Positions 33,325 through 45,731 of a DNA stretch of 64,000 nucleotides are shown one piece after another. Within the stretch, counting starts at the first letter, position 1, and each line of letters opens with the position of its first letter. Both the position numbers and the translations under genes were made by a program. The notes beneath the pieces are model-generated. The model was not told where the DNA came from. It ran no database searches and saw nothing but the letters and a program-made list of their open reading frames with translations. The DNA comes from Timema cristinae (taxonomy: Eukaryota; Arthropoda; Insecta; Phasmatodea; Timematidae): NCBI GenBank assembly GCA_039000515.1, contig JBCFYV010001001.1, positions 7,121,033-7,185,032 on the forward strand, in the 5' to 3' direction.

Positions 33325-33545
33325 TCAGAATGTTGTTAGGAAATACCTTTTGAAAATACAAATTTTGTTTGTGGCCAACAATGATAACATTTTACTATTA
33401 GTGTTATTTTATAGGTATTTATAATATCTATCAAACATGGCAGAAGCAAATCACATGACTTCATGTATGAATACATGAAAGTATAGATCTATTAATTTTT
33501 CTACCTGTCATACTCCTATGAAAATTGAACTGTAGAATGTATAAT
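33325..33545 (+). mobile_element. MITE-E copy
   Basis: gaaataccttttgaaaatac, gtggccaacaatgataacat, ttattttataggtatttata, cacatgacttcatgtatgaa, cctgtcatactcctatgaaa. Confidence 0.7.
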
Positions 33546-34054
33546 TTCATGGGCATCCAACTAAGAGAATTTGTAAAAAAATATATTTAATAATAATTCC
33601 TACAAACCACTAAACCTACACACGTTGTACAAGTACCCTAACAACAAGTGTTAATAGCAAATAGAATTTGTCTTAGAAATTTAAGTTAATATAAAAAGTA
33701 TGGTAACAATTTTGAACTAAATTACAATATTATTCTTTGAGGTGTATGAAAAGTTTTAAGTTGAGAGAAATACTATGGATAGCAAATATTTTACACTGAA
33801 ATCTTGAGAATTTAATGGCAATGGGTCTTTTATTTGATTGTTTAGACATACCAGAGCAATCCACATAAAACCTCAGCTTTTGCCCTAACCTGGTAAAATT
33901 TTCCTACTTGTTCCTATTTCCATTGGGCTGCTCGATTCTTGTGTTATCAACAGGTAAGCACAAACAGCGAGTTCTCTTACTTTCAAAAAAGAGATTCAGT
34001 CAATCTTAAAAATATTAAAGTTGAAAATATGGTTATTTCCTTTATTTTTTTTTA

Positions 34055-34200
34055 GCATTATATCTTACTATGGATGAGCAAGGTTGAATTTAGAGGAAAT
34101 TTAACTGCATTTGTATGCAGGGAAAACGAAAAAACTATTTATTTAAAAGCGTCCTCAGTACATTCAACCAGAATTCAAATCTCGGTTTTTAGGTGATGCT
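34055..34200 (-). repeat. SINE-B copy, degraded
   Basis: tagcattatatcttactatg, gatgagcaaggttgaattta, tgtatgcagggaaaacga, ccagaattcaaatctcggtt. Confidence 0.6.
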
Positions 34201-34601
34201 TTAATTTTAACTAAACCAAACTAATTTAGTGTGATTTCAACTAAAAGCATTAATGAATATCAGCACAAGGTGCAAATCGTTTTAAATGTGGGAATGTTCA
34301 TATGGCGACCACCATTCAATTAATTTAAATTAGTTTAAAAACTATACAAAGTGCAGGGAAAAGAACCCGAATCTGATTTACGGGTCCAAGTGTGATTTTT
34401 AAATTAATTTAGTTTCACTAAGTTTAATGCAAATTGTTTGCAGGCCGGTTCAAGCAAGAAGGGTAAGTGGAGGGGAGTAAGTATTGAGTGAAGAGCAAGG
34501 GGGCAGAGGAGAAATCGGAGAAAGTTTTTGGATCAATCTTTCATCTACTACTGGTACTCTTTAAGAGAATAGGAGAATCTTAAAACCAGGATTTACTGGT
34601 T

Positions 34602-34850
34602 GTCACCCGCCTCGGTGGCGTAGTTAGCTAGCACGCTAGTCGTGTTGAGCTAAACTGCCGACGACAAGGAGATCAAGATTCAAATCCGGTTGGGTGAACT
34701 GGTGGCTTTTCCAAAATGGCTTTCCACTCTCCCTCTGTGCAAATGCGGGTTCACTTCCTCTAAATTCAACCACCCCAATTCCTAATCCATTAGCATAATT
34801 AGTACTTAAGCGTATAACCCAAACAGTAGTAAGTTGCAATTAGGTGCTTT
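34602..34850 (+). repeat. SINE-B with a variant tRNA-like head
   Basis: Head cctcggtggcgtagttagct is a different, more intact box A than in other SINE-B copies; then gagatcaagattcaaatccg (box B), cactctccctctgtgcaaat, ccattagcataattagtac, gtagtaagttgcaattagg. Possibly the least-altered or a chimeric head. Confidence 0.75.
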
Positions 34851-36059
34851 TTAAGTAGGTGACAGAGGGGGGAAAAAACAGTTGGGATGGGAAATTTTTT
34901 CTTTCACGCTCATATAGTCTCTCTAGAAGCTATCTAGCAAATATTAACGGAATGTTAAAACATAATCATAGGGTTTGATTTATTGGATGAATGAAGGTCA
35001 TTTGCATTTGTCTATCTGTGGTGGATATGTCTTTTGATAACTTTTGAACGCATTAACAGATTTGATTCAAACTTGACACAGATGTTCTTTGTACCTCTAT
35101 ACAGGTAGATCAATTTTGTTGGGGAAGAAAATTGAACGAAATATTAGGAAGAACTTTTTTGATTATGGTTATTTGGAAGTGTTAAGAGTACAATGGGGTG
35201 GGGGAGATAGCTTGGATTTTTCCCAGGGCCCCGTGTCTTCTAAGGGTGGCCCTTATAATGAATAAGGGAATTAATTTGAATCTTGCTAGTATTAAGAAAG
35301 AATTAGGATAAGAAAATTAATTTAGCAGCCTAATAATGTTTGGAAAGAATCGGAAGGTAAAGAGAAAATAGAAAGTCAGCCGTGATTTGTCACTGTGAAA
35401 AGAAGACGACATGTGACATTGTTTCCATGGAAGGAATCCAAGATTGTATGTATTTAATAATAAGACTTTATGCAGAATAATCAACGCATGAATTTATAAA
35501 ATGATCTTGTTGGACGCTGTTGTGACGAAGCATTAAAGAAGCTCTTATATCCACATATAAGGATTTTATGGGCTCTATACTGGTGAGATACTAATTATTA
35601 AGTTAGGGCTGGTCATAGAGACAGTGGCAAAATTATTTTAATAAGAGAAGTCACTTTTTCCCCCAAATTAACAACTTATTGTTTAATGACTGAGCAAGTA
35701 ATTTAAATACCATCTTGGCAGGAGGAAAAACTAACATTTAAGAGCCCATCCCGCAGCCAATTAACCAAGACATTAGAAACAAGATTATGCTTGAAAAAGA
35801 AAGTCTTATACTAGTGCGGTTTTCTCTAATCGATAAGAGTAAAATTGAAATCAGTTTAGTTTTGGTTTCATTTTAATATGTTTTATTTTTCAATAATTAT
35901 TTTTCTAATTATGGTTAAAAAGTTTCATGGGTCTCTATTTCATTGTTTTTTAATCAAGACTACTGGTTACCAGACTAAGATACGATGCCTGGTTAAAACT
36001 GTATTAACTACTTATGGTACCATGATTTTCTGACAAATAGACATTTAGAATAACAATTA

Positions 36060-36105
36060 TAAAATACAAGCATATTTGTTTGTGGTCAACAATGAAAATA
36101 CCCAA
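36060..36105 (+). mobile_element. MITE-E, left part, split by SINE-B
   Basis: agcatatttgtttgtggtca, acaatgaaaat; the element resumes at 36356 after the SINE-B. Confidence 0.6.
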
Positions 36106-36355
36106 TATGATGGCGACATGATCTGAGGCGTCACTATCGCAATAGACAAGACTGCCAATGACGGGGAGATAAGAGGTTTTATCCCAGCCGGGTGTACTGA
36201 GGGTGGTTTTTCTTAAATGGTTTTCCACTCTTCCTCCATGCAAATGATGGCAGACTTCATCTAAATTCAACCTTTCTAATCCCTAACCCAAGAAAGTAAT
36301 TAATAAACAGGCGTCGTATAAACCAAATGGGTAGTAATAACGGGTGCTAAAAAAA
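36106..36355 (+). repeat. SINE-B inserted in MITE-E
   Basis: Head ctgaggcgtcactatcgcaa, ccaatgacggggagataaga, box B-like ggttttatcccagccggg, gagggtggtttttcttaaat, ccctaacccaagaaagtaat, gtagtaataacgggtgct and an A-run tail. Confidence 0.75.
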
Positions 36356-36530
36356 AAATTTTACTCTTATTATTTATTTTATAGGTATTGATCCAAAATT
36401 ACAGCTAAAGAGCAGATGACTCAACACATAGAATATGTGAAAGTATATCTAGTAACTTTTATATCTGATGGATAAGGGCTCGTCTTATGAAAATAGGGCT
36501 TAAAGCAGTGAGTCTGGATGGTCATATTAT
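36356..36530 (+). mobile_element. MITE-E, right part
   Basis: tattttataggtattgatcc, tacagctaaagagcagatga, gtatatctagtaactttta, gggctcgtcttatgaaaat. Confidence 0.6.
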
Positions 36531-37334
36531 GTTTAGATGAACAATGAATATTTTGAAGTAGACGCAAAACAAACCATTAAGATTCCTTAGCAGTACATTA
36601 GGGATTTTCAGAATCCTTTACACACACACTATGAATATGCATAATGGCCATTTTCCCAATAAGTTTTGATTTTTAAGGAAATTGTTTATAAGAGATAGTT
36701 ACCCAATTTGGCAGTTCTAACAATCAGTGAATGTACTACTTACACCTACTCGTGATAGGGTTTGTCCTTTAAATACTTATAAACTGTTTCATACCAATTG
36801 AGTTTATTATGGATTAGCAGCTGATGCTCAAAGTTACCTCGACCCTTAGGCCCTTATATGCACTGTAGGCCAGTCGCTGGCGACTTGGTCAACTAAAGAC
36901 TTGGAAGCAGGGGGCCAAAATTGAGAAGATCGAACTGAGTGGGTTTAAAGTTAGCTCATTGAGATTTGATATGCAAAATAAATGTATCCGTGTCTAAACT
37001 CATTGTACAAAACTGGTCTCTACCAATGTTCCCTACAGATTGAATGAGTGAATTTGAATCAAGGCACCTAATTGGTCATCACGACCAGCTGGTACTCATG
37101 TTTTTGTTGTCTTCAGCAACTATCTGGTTGCAGCGAACCCATGCACAAGCATACATATGCCCCCTTAAGCCTTGTGATAGCCAAATACCTAATCGGCAGT
37201 GACCAGCCAACAGTGCTTAAAGGGCCTCATGGTATCTTAGCCAAAAAATCAATATAAAATGCAAGTACCGATGAGATTTATCTTTTCCCTCAAGGCTATG
37301 GATAGACAGTGTACTTCATATTTTTTTACCTCCT

Positions 37335-37455
37335 AATAGGGTACGGATGAGATAGAATTTAGAAGAAATATGTTCACATTTAGCATGGAGGGAGAGCAGG
37401 AAATCAATATAGGAAAAAATTTCTCGGGTATACCAAACTGGGATCCAAAACCAGA
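37335..37455 (-). repeat. SINE-B fragment
   Basis: gtacggatgagatagaattt, gttcacatttagcatggagg, gagagcaggaaatc; both ends are lost. Confidence 0.55.
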
Positions 37456-37549
37456 CTTCTCTGCACCCTGTAAACAAGGCTATATGAGCCCAAAATTTAG
37501 TCTGCTTATCCATCTAAGGAGGAATCAGCAACTTGAATCAGGCAGCTTT

Positions 37550-37735
37550 GGTGGCTGAAGGAATCACTCCCACAATAAAGTGGATTGCCAATGATGAGTA
37601 GATTGAGGTTTGAAACAAGGTCAGGTGTTATGAGGGTGTATTTTCATAAACACTTTCCCTTCACTCAAATGAAGATACACTTTCTATAAACTCAACCTTC
37701 ATCCCTAACACATTATCGTAATTTACATGTGGGCA
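37550..37735 (+). repeat. SINE-B copy, 3' end missing
   Basis: ctgaaggaatcactcccaca, ttgccaatgatgagtagatt, gaggtttgaaacaaggtcag, tccctaacacattatcgtaa. Confidence 0.65.
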
Positions 37736-38784
37736 TTTTGATAGTTGATGTTAATGTTTCATGAAAAAGTTGGGGTTTTTGTGACTTTCCGTTACTGGGA
37801 CTTGAGCCAAAACCATTTTACCAATAGGAGTTAAGACTTTTGTATCTAGGGTTTTCATAAATTTACTCTGGAGTTTTTGGAACTATCCATCCAAACCTAA
37901 AATTAAGGGTAGTTTATTTACTTAGAGGTGAAAAGAGAAAAAATAAACTGTCTTAAAATTGGCTATAATGATTTTGATTAAACTAAGGAATTGTTTAATA
38001 TTACAAACCAAATGTTAGTTCTCATTTCCAATGAAAATGTCAATGGTACTTTAAAAAAGCAGAAATTTCCAATTTCAATCATATCTCAACAAATATATTT
38101 CATTCGAAATAACTTATCTTTGCATAATTGTAGTACAAATATCCTACTATAAATTAAAAAAAATAATTCGAAATAAGTTTTTATAAAGCCATTAGTTTCC
38201 GAGCTATAAATAAATATGTATTTTTTCAATAAAGGTCTTTGAAATGAGAAATTGATTGCTATGTTCTTTGGTGGTTTCTGTAAAAATGTAAATCATTTCA
38301 TTTATGTTCTTTGGTACTGTTTCTGAAATCACAAATCTAATGGGGTTTTAAGAAATGTCTTTATTTTAAGATAAAAGATTAAGAAAGTTTGTGTGGTGCA
38401 CTGTACCATTTATAATTTTATGAAATGCTCTGTTTTTCCAGACACAAAAAAATTCCCTGTATTTTCCTGGCTCTCCTGTTTTCCAGGTTGCAACCCTACG
38501 TGTAGGTCAGTTTTTCTGTAAAACTTTGTTGAAAGTATCAATTTAATAAAGTGAATTTTAGAAGAACTACCTTAATGGTTAATTAAAGCATGATTAGCAT
38601 GAGTGTAACAAAATGTGCAAGTGAGAGAGATAAGAATGGTGTAAGGATAGTGGAAGGTAGAGAAATGGTGGGAAAATAATGAAAGGTGGAGAAATTTTTA
38701 TCAAACGACACTGCTACAGGCTGGAAACAGAATGATGATTATAGTATATATGCTGTGCTCTTGACAATTACATGTTTTTTTCTG

Positions 38785-38998
38785 TGCACCATGTCTTACT
38801 GCCTCCCCAGACTTCACATGATTTTACTAAGGTGGTAAGGAGGGTGAATGTCAATGAAATCTACCCCCATTTGTGTGAAGGGAGAACAGGAATTCATCCA
38901 GTAAGAAAATACCCTCAGTACATCTGGCCGAGATTTGAACCTAAAACTTCCCATCAGTGACAACCCAGTCTGTACATTCCATTATATTACCACCTAGG
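38785..38998 (-). repeat. SINE-B copy
   Basis: gcaccatgtcttactgcctc, acccccatttgtgtgaaggg, ggccgagatttgaacctaaa. An open frame across it is fortuitous. Confidence 0.65.
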
Positions 38999-39179
38999 CC
39001 GGTGTTTCCTAAACTTCTCAATTGCCTACCCCTTTGGGGCCATGGTTTGAACAACGTATCCTCCCTCCCCCCCTCAAAAAAAAAAAGCCATCTTGTAAAG
39101 TATACAGAAGTACAGTTAAATTGTACATTACTAGCAAAGCTTATACAAATGAAATTATCTTCGGTTATTATATTTAAAA

Positions 39180-39478
39180 AAAAAACTCCATGGAGTCAGC
39201 CTAAAATAAAACCACACTGACCGATCGACAGCCGTCTGTCGGCGAAGACAATGCCAACTTTGAGAATAGAGGGTGTCATGTAATCAGCACAACGAACCCT
39301 TTGACCTCAGTCTCAGTTTTCTAGACCGAAGCCGCTACTTTTTCATTCAAGTAGATCCTCATTTATTGTCACAAGGTTGAATTGACACCATTTCAGACCC
39401 AGTGCTTCACAGAAAAATCAGGAAGTGCCTGGAATCAAACCAGGAACTCTGACCACTAGACCTCGAGGCGGTCGGTTA
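39180..39478 (-). repeat. SINE-C, full length
   Basis: Third tRNA-derived family, with no shared end with A or B. Minus-oriented: aaactccatggagtcagcct (tail side), aatgccaactttgagaatag, agggtgtcatgtaatcagc, cagttttctagaccgaagcc, gtgcctggaatcaaaccagg (reversed box B), tctgaccactagacctcgag (reversed box A). Confidence 0.8.
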
Positions 39479-41639
39479 TAGATAATACACCATCAAAAAT
39501 CTACAAATATGATGCAAAGTATAAACCAGTCTGTAAATTGTAATAAAACAAAAGCCATTACAAGAGGGGAAGGGAGGTTTTATGATTCTGTGACATCATG
39601 TCAATAACTACGTTTATCAGATTTACTACCACGAAAGAATCACGATATCAAACTCGGTGGTTCCTCACTTCAGCCCCCAAAAGTCCTTCATTTTAGTGAA
39701 ATTTCAATCGAAACAGTAATAATTTTGTATGGTCATTGCAATGTCTCATATTACTATAAAGTTAAATTAATATGTTATAATTCCATTTGTTTAGCAGCTA
39801 AAGAGAAAGCTTATTTTAGTAAGTTGATGATACTGATAAGAGGGCCTGAATTTGTATGTCATTGAATTCCACATTGCTAGAGGTCACACATAATTAGCAT
39901 TCCAACCACATTCCAATAGTTACCACAAGATCATTAATATTCTAAGAAGTATTCATTTATTATATTCATAATGCTTTGTCATTATTACTCCACTGGCATA
40001 CCGAATCAGGCTCAAATTAAAGTGAAGAGGCAATTAATTATGATGCATGCTAAGACTAATATATTATTTTAGAGCAAGCTTTGTAAAATTATTAGTCTAA
40101 TGTTTGCAAAACTGTTGTACATACAAATGAATGGTTAACTTTACAAACAAGAAATAAATGAATACAAGATATTATAAAATGTGTCATAAAATGTGAGAAA
40201 TATCAGGTAATATAAAATGAACTTTTTGATTAATTTTACTGCAAGGTAATTTATAAAAAATTATTTCTGTGCAAAAGATAAAAAAAAAGTATGTCTATGA
40301 ATTTAACTAGCAAACCATACTGACAGTATTTTAAATTAACTGTTGATGAGTTAAATGGTTTATGAGTTTGTGATTTGTAATTAAATATAATACAGTGACA
40401 TGAATTAAAGGTTTGAATATATATTATTAAATATGGTTAAAAGCATTGCTAGATAGTCAACGTGTAATTAAATAACTCTAAGCTCATTTATTAAAATTTC
40501 ATAAAATCCTATTTCTTATGACTATATTAAATAGAATCAAGTAATAAAAGATGACAAATTTTCAAACACTAAATTTCTTTAAAGGGATGTCTGTCTGTAT
40601 GGCAGAGCAGTGAGATTTATTGCAGATGTTTAGAAATCACACATTATTTAAGTAGTTAATATTTTTTAATAACATGTAGACGGAAATTATTAGCAGGTTT
40701 CTGGCAAGTTAAAAAGTGGAGTTTAGGTTTTTTTTTTAAATAAATTCACAAACAATAGAAAATTTTTAAAGATAATGTAAGATTGTTCTATAGGAATTTA
40801 AGGGTTTTAAGTTATAATTTTCTTTAACAACTAGGACTTTTTAGCTGCTCAGAACTTTCACCTACATTTTGTTGAAAACAATATTACAAAATATCAAACC
40901 CCTCATAAATAATATGAAATTTCTAAACGTCTGCAATGCTTCTCGATACCCTACCATGTAGCCTCTTAAGATTATTAAATTAAATATAAAAGCTGTCAAT
41001 GCCTGAAATATTATCAATAATTTTAAAATATATTTTCTCTTTCATAAATAGTCAAGAAACAAAGTGTGATCTATGTAGTGAAAATAATTAACATAATTTG
41101 CATTTAAATATAGAACACGCAGAGGCTAGCATATTATGTTAAAGATTTCTGCTAAAGTTGCTTATTTTACCAGCACAAATAAATAAATAAATTACAACAA
41201 AAATGCTGATTCATAAAACTATTTTAAGCAGAAACTAATTACTATCGAGACTAATTCTCAAATTACACCTAAGTGCTTTCTTGCCTATGCTGCATAAAAT
41301 TAAATAAGTTGTCTAGATTCAAATGATGTGCATTGGACATTTTTTCAACAATACGTTGGAAGCAAAACTTGCAGGAAGTAATAAAGATACACATTACACA
41401 TGCGTTCAAAATAAAACCTTCGAAACTAGATCATGTGAGGATTTTATAGTATGCTTAAAAATATGTTTATATTGCATAGTTCATTAGTTCATATCTTCTA
41501 AAAAATATAAATATTGATGGAATAGCTGACCAAACACCGAACTTGTCTGGTCTTCCAGTGATGGGGATATTTGGGTTCGAATCCGGGTCAGAAGTAGTAG
41601 TGTACACTAAGTTTACCCAGAAAGGTACTAGACCCTATA

Positions 41640-41688
41640 TTATAAGCTATACCATAGTGACCTTATTCAATGGTTGAATGGTCTAAGG
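41640..41688 (+). repeat. SINE-B head, left of the hAT insertion
   Basis: ccttattcaatggttgaatg + gtctaagg; the SINE continues at 42129 after the hAT element. Confidence 0.65.
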
Positions 41689-42120
41689 CAGCAGTTCCCA
41701 ACCTTTTTTTGTTTGCATGCCCTTTGGCAACATATTTCCAAAAATTGTGCCCTTCGTTTTAGCAAAATGTTTAATTACTACAGTAGTAGTTATTCCTAAT
41801 TTATTTGTTGCAACTGAAAATAAATGGTCTAATAATGGTATTTAAAAACAGTGTAATAATTAGGTGAATTATATTTTTACATTCAAAAGTTACAGTAAAA
41901 ACATTTATTTTAATTATAAAACTATTTTATGTTTGAAATATAAATCATTTTCTCAACATCAATAGAAGGCTCCTTGACATATTGATGAGTTAATTTCATA
42001 ACTTTTGAGTGTTCTTTTGTCTTAAACTGCTGGCCAATGTAGTAGCTCTTTCTGCCATTATTAGAATATTTTTGCGTACCCCCAAACTTCCTGGCACATA
42101 CCCCACATTGGGAACCGCTG
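41689..42120. mobile_element. hAT MITE with perfect 8-bp duplication
   Basis: Left end CAGCAGTTCCCAACCTTTTT, right end CACATTGGGAACCGCTG, an inverted pair typical of hAT miniatures. The flanking GTCTAAGG is identical on both sides (41681-41688 and 42121-42128). 432 bp, no open frame. Inserted in a SINE-B head. Confidence 0.93.
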
Positions 42121-42355
42121 GTCTAAGGCATCACTCTCGTGTTATAATGGCTTGCTGATGATGAGGTCGGGGTTTTAATCCCGATTGGATCTACTAAGGG
42201 TGGTTTTTCAAAAATTGTTTCTCACTCTCTTTCCTTGCAGATTTGTAAATTACCTCTAAAATGTGTCCTTCTTGATCCCTACCCCATTACAGTAATTAGC
42301 ATATATTCAAATAACCTGAGGAAGTGATAAGACGCAGTGTTACCATTTGAGAAAA
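42121..42355 (+). repeat. SINE-B, right part after hAT
   Basis: catcactctcgtgttataat, tgctgatgatgaggtcgggg, box B-like gttttaatcccgattgg, gggtggtttttcaaaaattg, gtgataagacgcagtgtta. Confidence 0.75.
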
Positions 42356-42359
42356 TAAA

Positions 42360-42440
42360 ATTTTACCTTCCTCATCCCTTCCCCGCTAGCATAGTTAATA
42401 AATGCCAATAACCCTAATGGGTACTAAACGACAAAAAAAA
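42360..42440 (+). repeat. SINE-B 3' end fragment
   Basis: taccttcctcatcccttccc, cgctagcatagttaataaat, ccctaatgggtactaaacga, then an A-run. Confidence 0.65.
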
Positions 42441-43945
42441 AACTAATTAGAGTGCAATTTTTACTGCAAAAAATTGTTTGCATTGGCCTAGTGATGATGA
42501 TGATGTAAACTAATTAAATTCCTGATGATGATGATGATGACGACAAAAAGAAAACTGATGTAAACTAATAAAATACTAGTAATGGTGATTAACAAGAATG
42601 ATTTAAACTAATTAAAATTATAATTATGATTATAAATAAGAAAACTGATGTAAACTAGTTACAATAATAATAATTTTTATATTATTGTTTTATGATTACC
42701 TCTATAATTTGTATATTATTGTTTTATGATTACCTTTACACATTCAACAAATTGGTTTCACTCCTATGTCATAGTGTAATTTTTATAAATAAAGATGACA
42801 AACCAAAATCATTTTACTTACAAGAGAATGAGTAAACTATATACTATACACTCTTTAAGATTTTTAATTTACCTTTACTCTGTTAGATTTAAGATAGCTT
42901 TTACCTTCTTCTGACAAGTTTAAAAGCTGCTAAAAACCATTCCTAATCCATGTGCCTTCCAAATATTATGTCTAATTAAAAAGATTTTTGCATCACTCGC
43001 CAAAGCAAAACAACATATTTTACAAGACAAATAGAGAAATGTGTTTATACAAAATGTTAAAAATGTATGAAAAGTGAAACGTTTGTGCGAACAAGCTCCA
43101 CCTACAATTTTAAATACAACTAATCTTTTCAGACTCATTATAATAATAAATGTTCAGTTTTCACAATTAATTAGGTGTATTATCAAGGAATCGAAAAATA
43201 TAAATGCTTTAAAAATTCTTTAAAAAATTTTAGATCCTTGAATGACACCTAATGTTGATTTAACCCCCACCCCCTAAATGAAATTTTGATAACATCATGT
43301 GTGACAAAGGAATTAATCATAACATTTAAATTAATTATTTTATTCGTGCTAAAATTGAAATAAATTCTACTTTTCTTTTAAGAAATACAACAACACATTC
43401 TTGTCCACAAAACGTCAAGATGCAGAAAACATCACAGCCATACAATGATAAAAAAAAACACAGCTCAGCATGGCCAGAAAAAAAAACCTTTGCTGAGGAA
43501 ACATAGTTCCATTATCTATAGAGCACAGTTAAACCTCATCAATATAGGATTTTAAATAACAAAAGACAAGCAACCAAGAATGAGTTTAAAATTGTACCTT
43601 TCTACCTACTTTAGGTCGTTCAGAAATGTTTCTTAAAGGGCTCAAATATGTATATTTTACTAACTTTTCTTGCGCTTAATACTAAAATTGGACTGTAAAT
43701 CTTATATCCTGTAATGGGATTGGAGGCAGACAGGTTTTATCGGGTATAATTGTTTAAAATAATTGCTATTTCAGGAGAGATTGCCAAAAGAGGACGATTC
43801 AAGATAAGTGAAAATACTATGACTCACTAGTGAGTGAAGGCAAATTTTGATTCCTAATAAATTAGAGTGCCAAAATGCATTACTTTTATAATTTATACAA
43901 GTTTATATTTCAGTTAAACGTTGTAATTCTTATGTTTACACTGTT

Positions 43946-44090
43946 ATTATTATTATTATTATTATTAGCACCGCGTCTTACTACCCGTTCGGGTTATACA
44001 CACTTACGCTAATGTGTAATGGTAGGGTGATTGTGAGATGAAATGAAGGACCTACAGTTTAACGTGGAATCCGAACCACGGTGGCGGCCT
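43946..44090 (-). repeat. SINE-A, 5'-truncated
   Basis: (TTA)n, gcaccgcgtcttactacccg, ttcgggttatacacacttac, ends at ccgaaccacggtggcggcct. A CACTGTT duplication flanks it (43939-43945, 44094-44100), so truncation happened at insertion. Confidence 0.85.
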
Positions 44091-45521
44091 TTTCACTGTT
44101 GATAGGCCAAACCAGAGGGAATAAAAATAACAATACACATGTCATGCTGTAAAATAGTTGACTAAGTCACATTTACAGTACCAGTAATAATTGTTGAAAT
44201 GCTCAATATTTTAGGTATTATGAAATAAGTAACTAGTGAAGTTTAAGATTATAAAAAAATGAATTAATAAATAGTAGACATTTCATTCAACTATATATTT
44301 TCAACATAAATCTTCAGGATCATATCCAAAACATCAAAGAAAAAATTAAAATCAATTAATGTATCCAAAGTACAGTAGCAAAAATGTACCAGTACCTGAA
44401 AACTTTATATAACTTTTTTTTTAGCGTTGCTGTATTTATACAAATTATTTTTGCTAAATAATTAGACAAAATAAGATTCACATCTCAACTCAACAAAACA
44501 TTGCACTATTTAAACATTTTTTTTATATAAACTCTCAATAAAATATAAGTAGGTCTGGTAGATAACATTTTATTATATACCATAACAACAGTTTTAAAAT
44601 ATCGATAGTACGTCATTTTATATTTGCTCTCGGAAATATTCTAAAGTCTATGAAAGTAAAAATATTAAATTAGCAAATAAATATTAACAGTAAATGCTAC
44701 TCAACCATACTCCTAACATTTTATAGTATATCTTTGAAATGTTTTGTCAACAGAGTTATTTTTTTAAATTAAAAGAGGGAGGAAAAAAATATATTTTTGG
44801 GGTGAGTGAGAAAGTAAAATACTAGTTTTTATCCAAAAACTGAACTTTGTATTTTACTTTACCTCTGTTGATTGTTTTAAATTTCGAACTATCTCAAAAA
44901 TTCACATTAAAAACTAAAAAGTTAAGAGCTAAAATTAGTAAGATGACAGCTCATTACATAATTTTTAGTTTTGACAAAAAAAATATCTATATGGCTATAG
45001 TAATAAAATGAGCCAAAAGCATCTTCCTATAAGGTTATAAATGTATTAAAATCATGTGGAGGTTTTGGTTTAACACAATAAATGTGTTACGATGTTCATC
45101 AAAAATCAAATTTTAGTTGTGATGAGTATAATTATAAAATATGTAACAAATTTTTAGCCATACATTATTTTCAGTGTCAAAAAAGCAAAAGGATATGGAC
45201 AAATTTGAGTCAATAAAATGAAAAAATCAATAGTTAAGGCTCATAATTTATAAATTCAACTAAAACACACTTTCGCTATATAAAAAAAAGCATAAAAGAT
45301 ACATTTTTCAACATGTCAGAGTAAAATAATAGGTTAGTTTGTCTGATTATAAAAATGATCTTTCATTAAAGTTTTGATGAAACATGGAATGTTTAAAGTT
45401 GATTATAAAACAGGTAATGGTTTAAAAAATATTCTATAATAAATGTAATTATAAAATTTGCCGAGAGAAATACAAAATTGATTTGAGTGGTTAAAAATCC
45501 ACACTAATTGATAGTCTAAGC

Positions 45522-45731
45522 CAGGGGTCGGCAACCTTTTTGATATTGCAAGCCTTATGGGTTTATTAGATAAAATTCTGAACCAGTTTAGAAAAGAGTA
45601 TTGAGCATTGAGCAAAAAATGTAACCTTATATTTTGCACATGTTTTTATTTATTAGTGTATTTTTATAAACACATCTTCCGCAGGCCAGATAGAATCTGT
45701 CAGCCAGTGGGCCATAGGTTGCAGACCATTG
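45522..45731. mobile_element. hAT MITE
   Basis: Left end CAGGGGTCGGCAACCTTTTT; the complement of the right end reads CAATGGTCTGCAACCTATGG. Flanks GTCTAAGC (45514-45521) and GTCCAAAC (45732-45739) agree at 6 of 8 positions. 210 bp. Confidence 0.82.
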
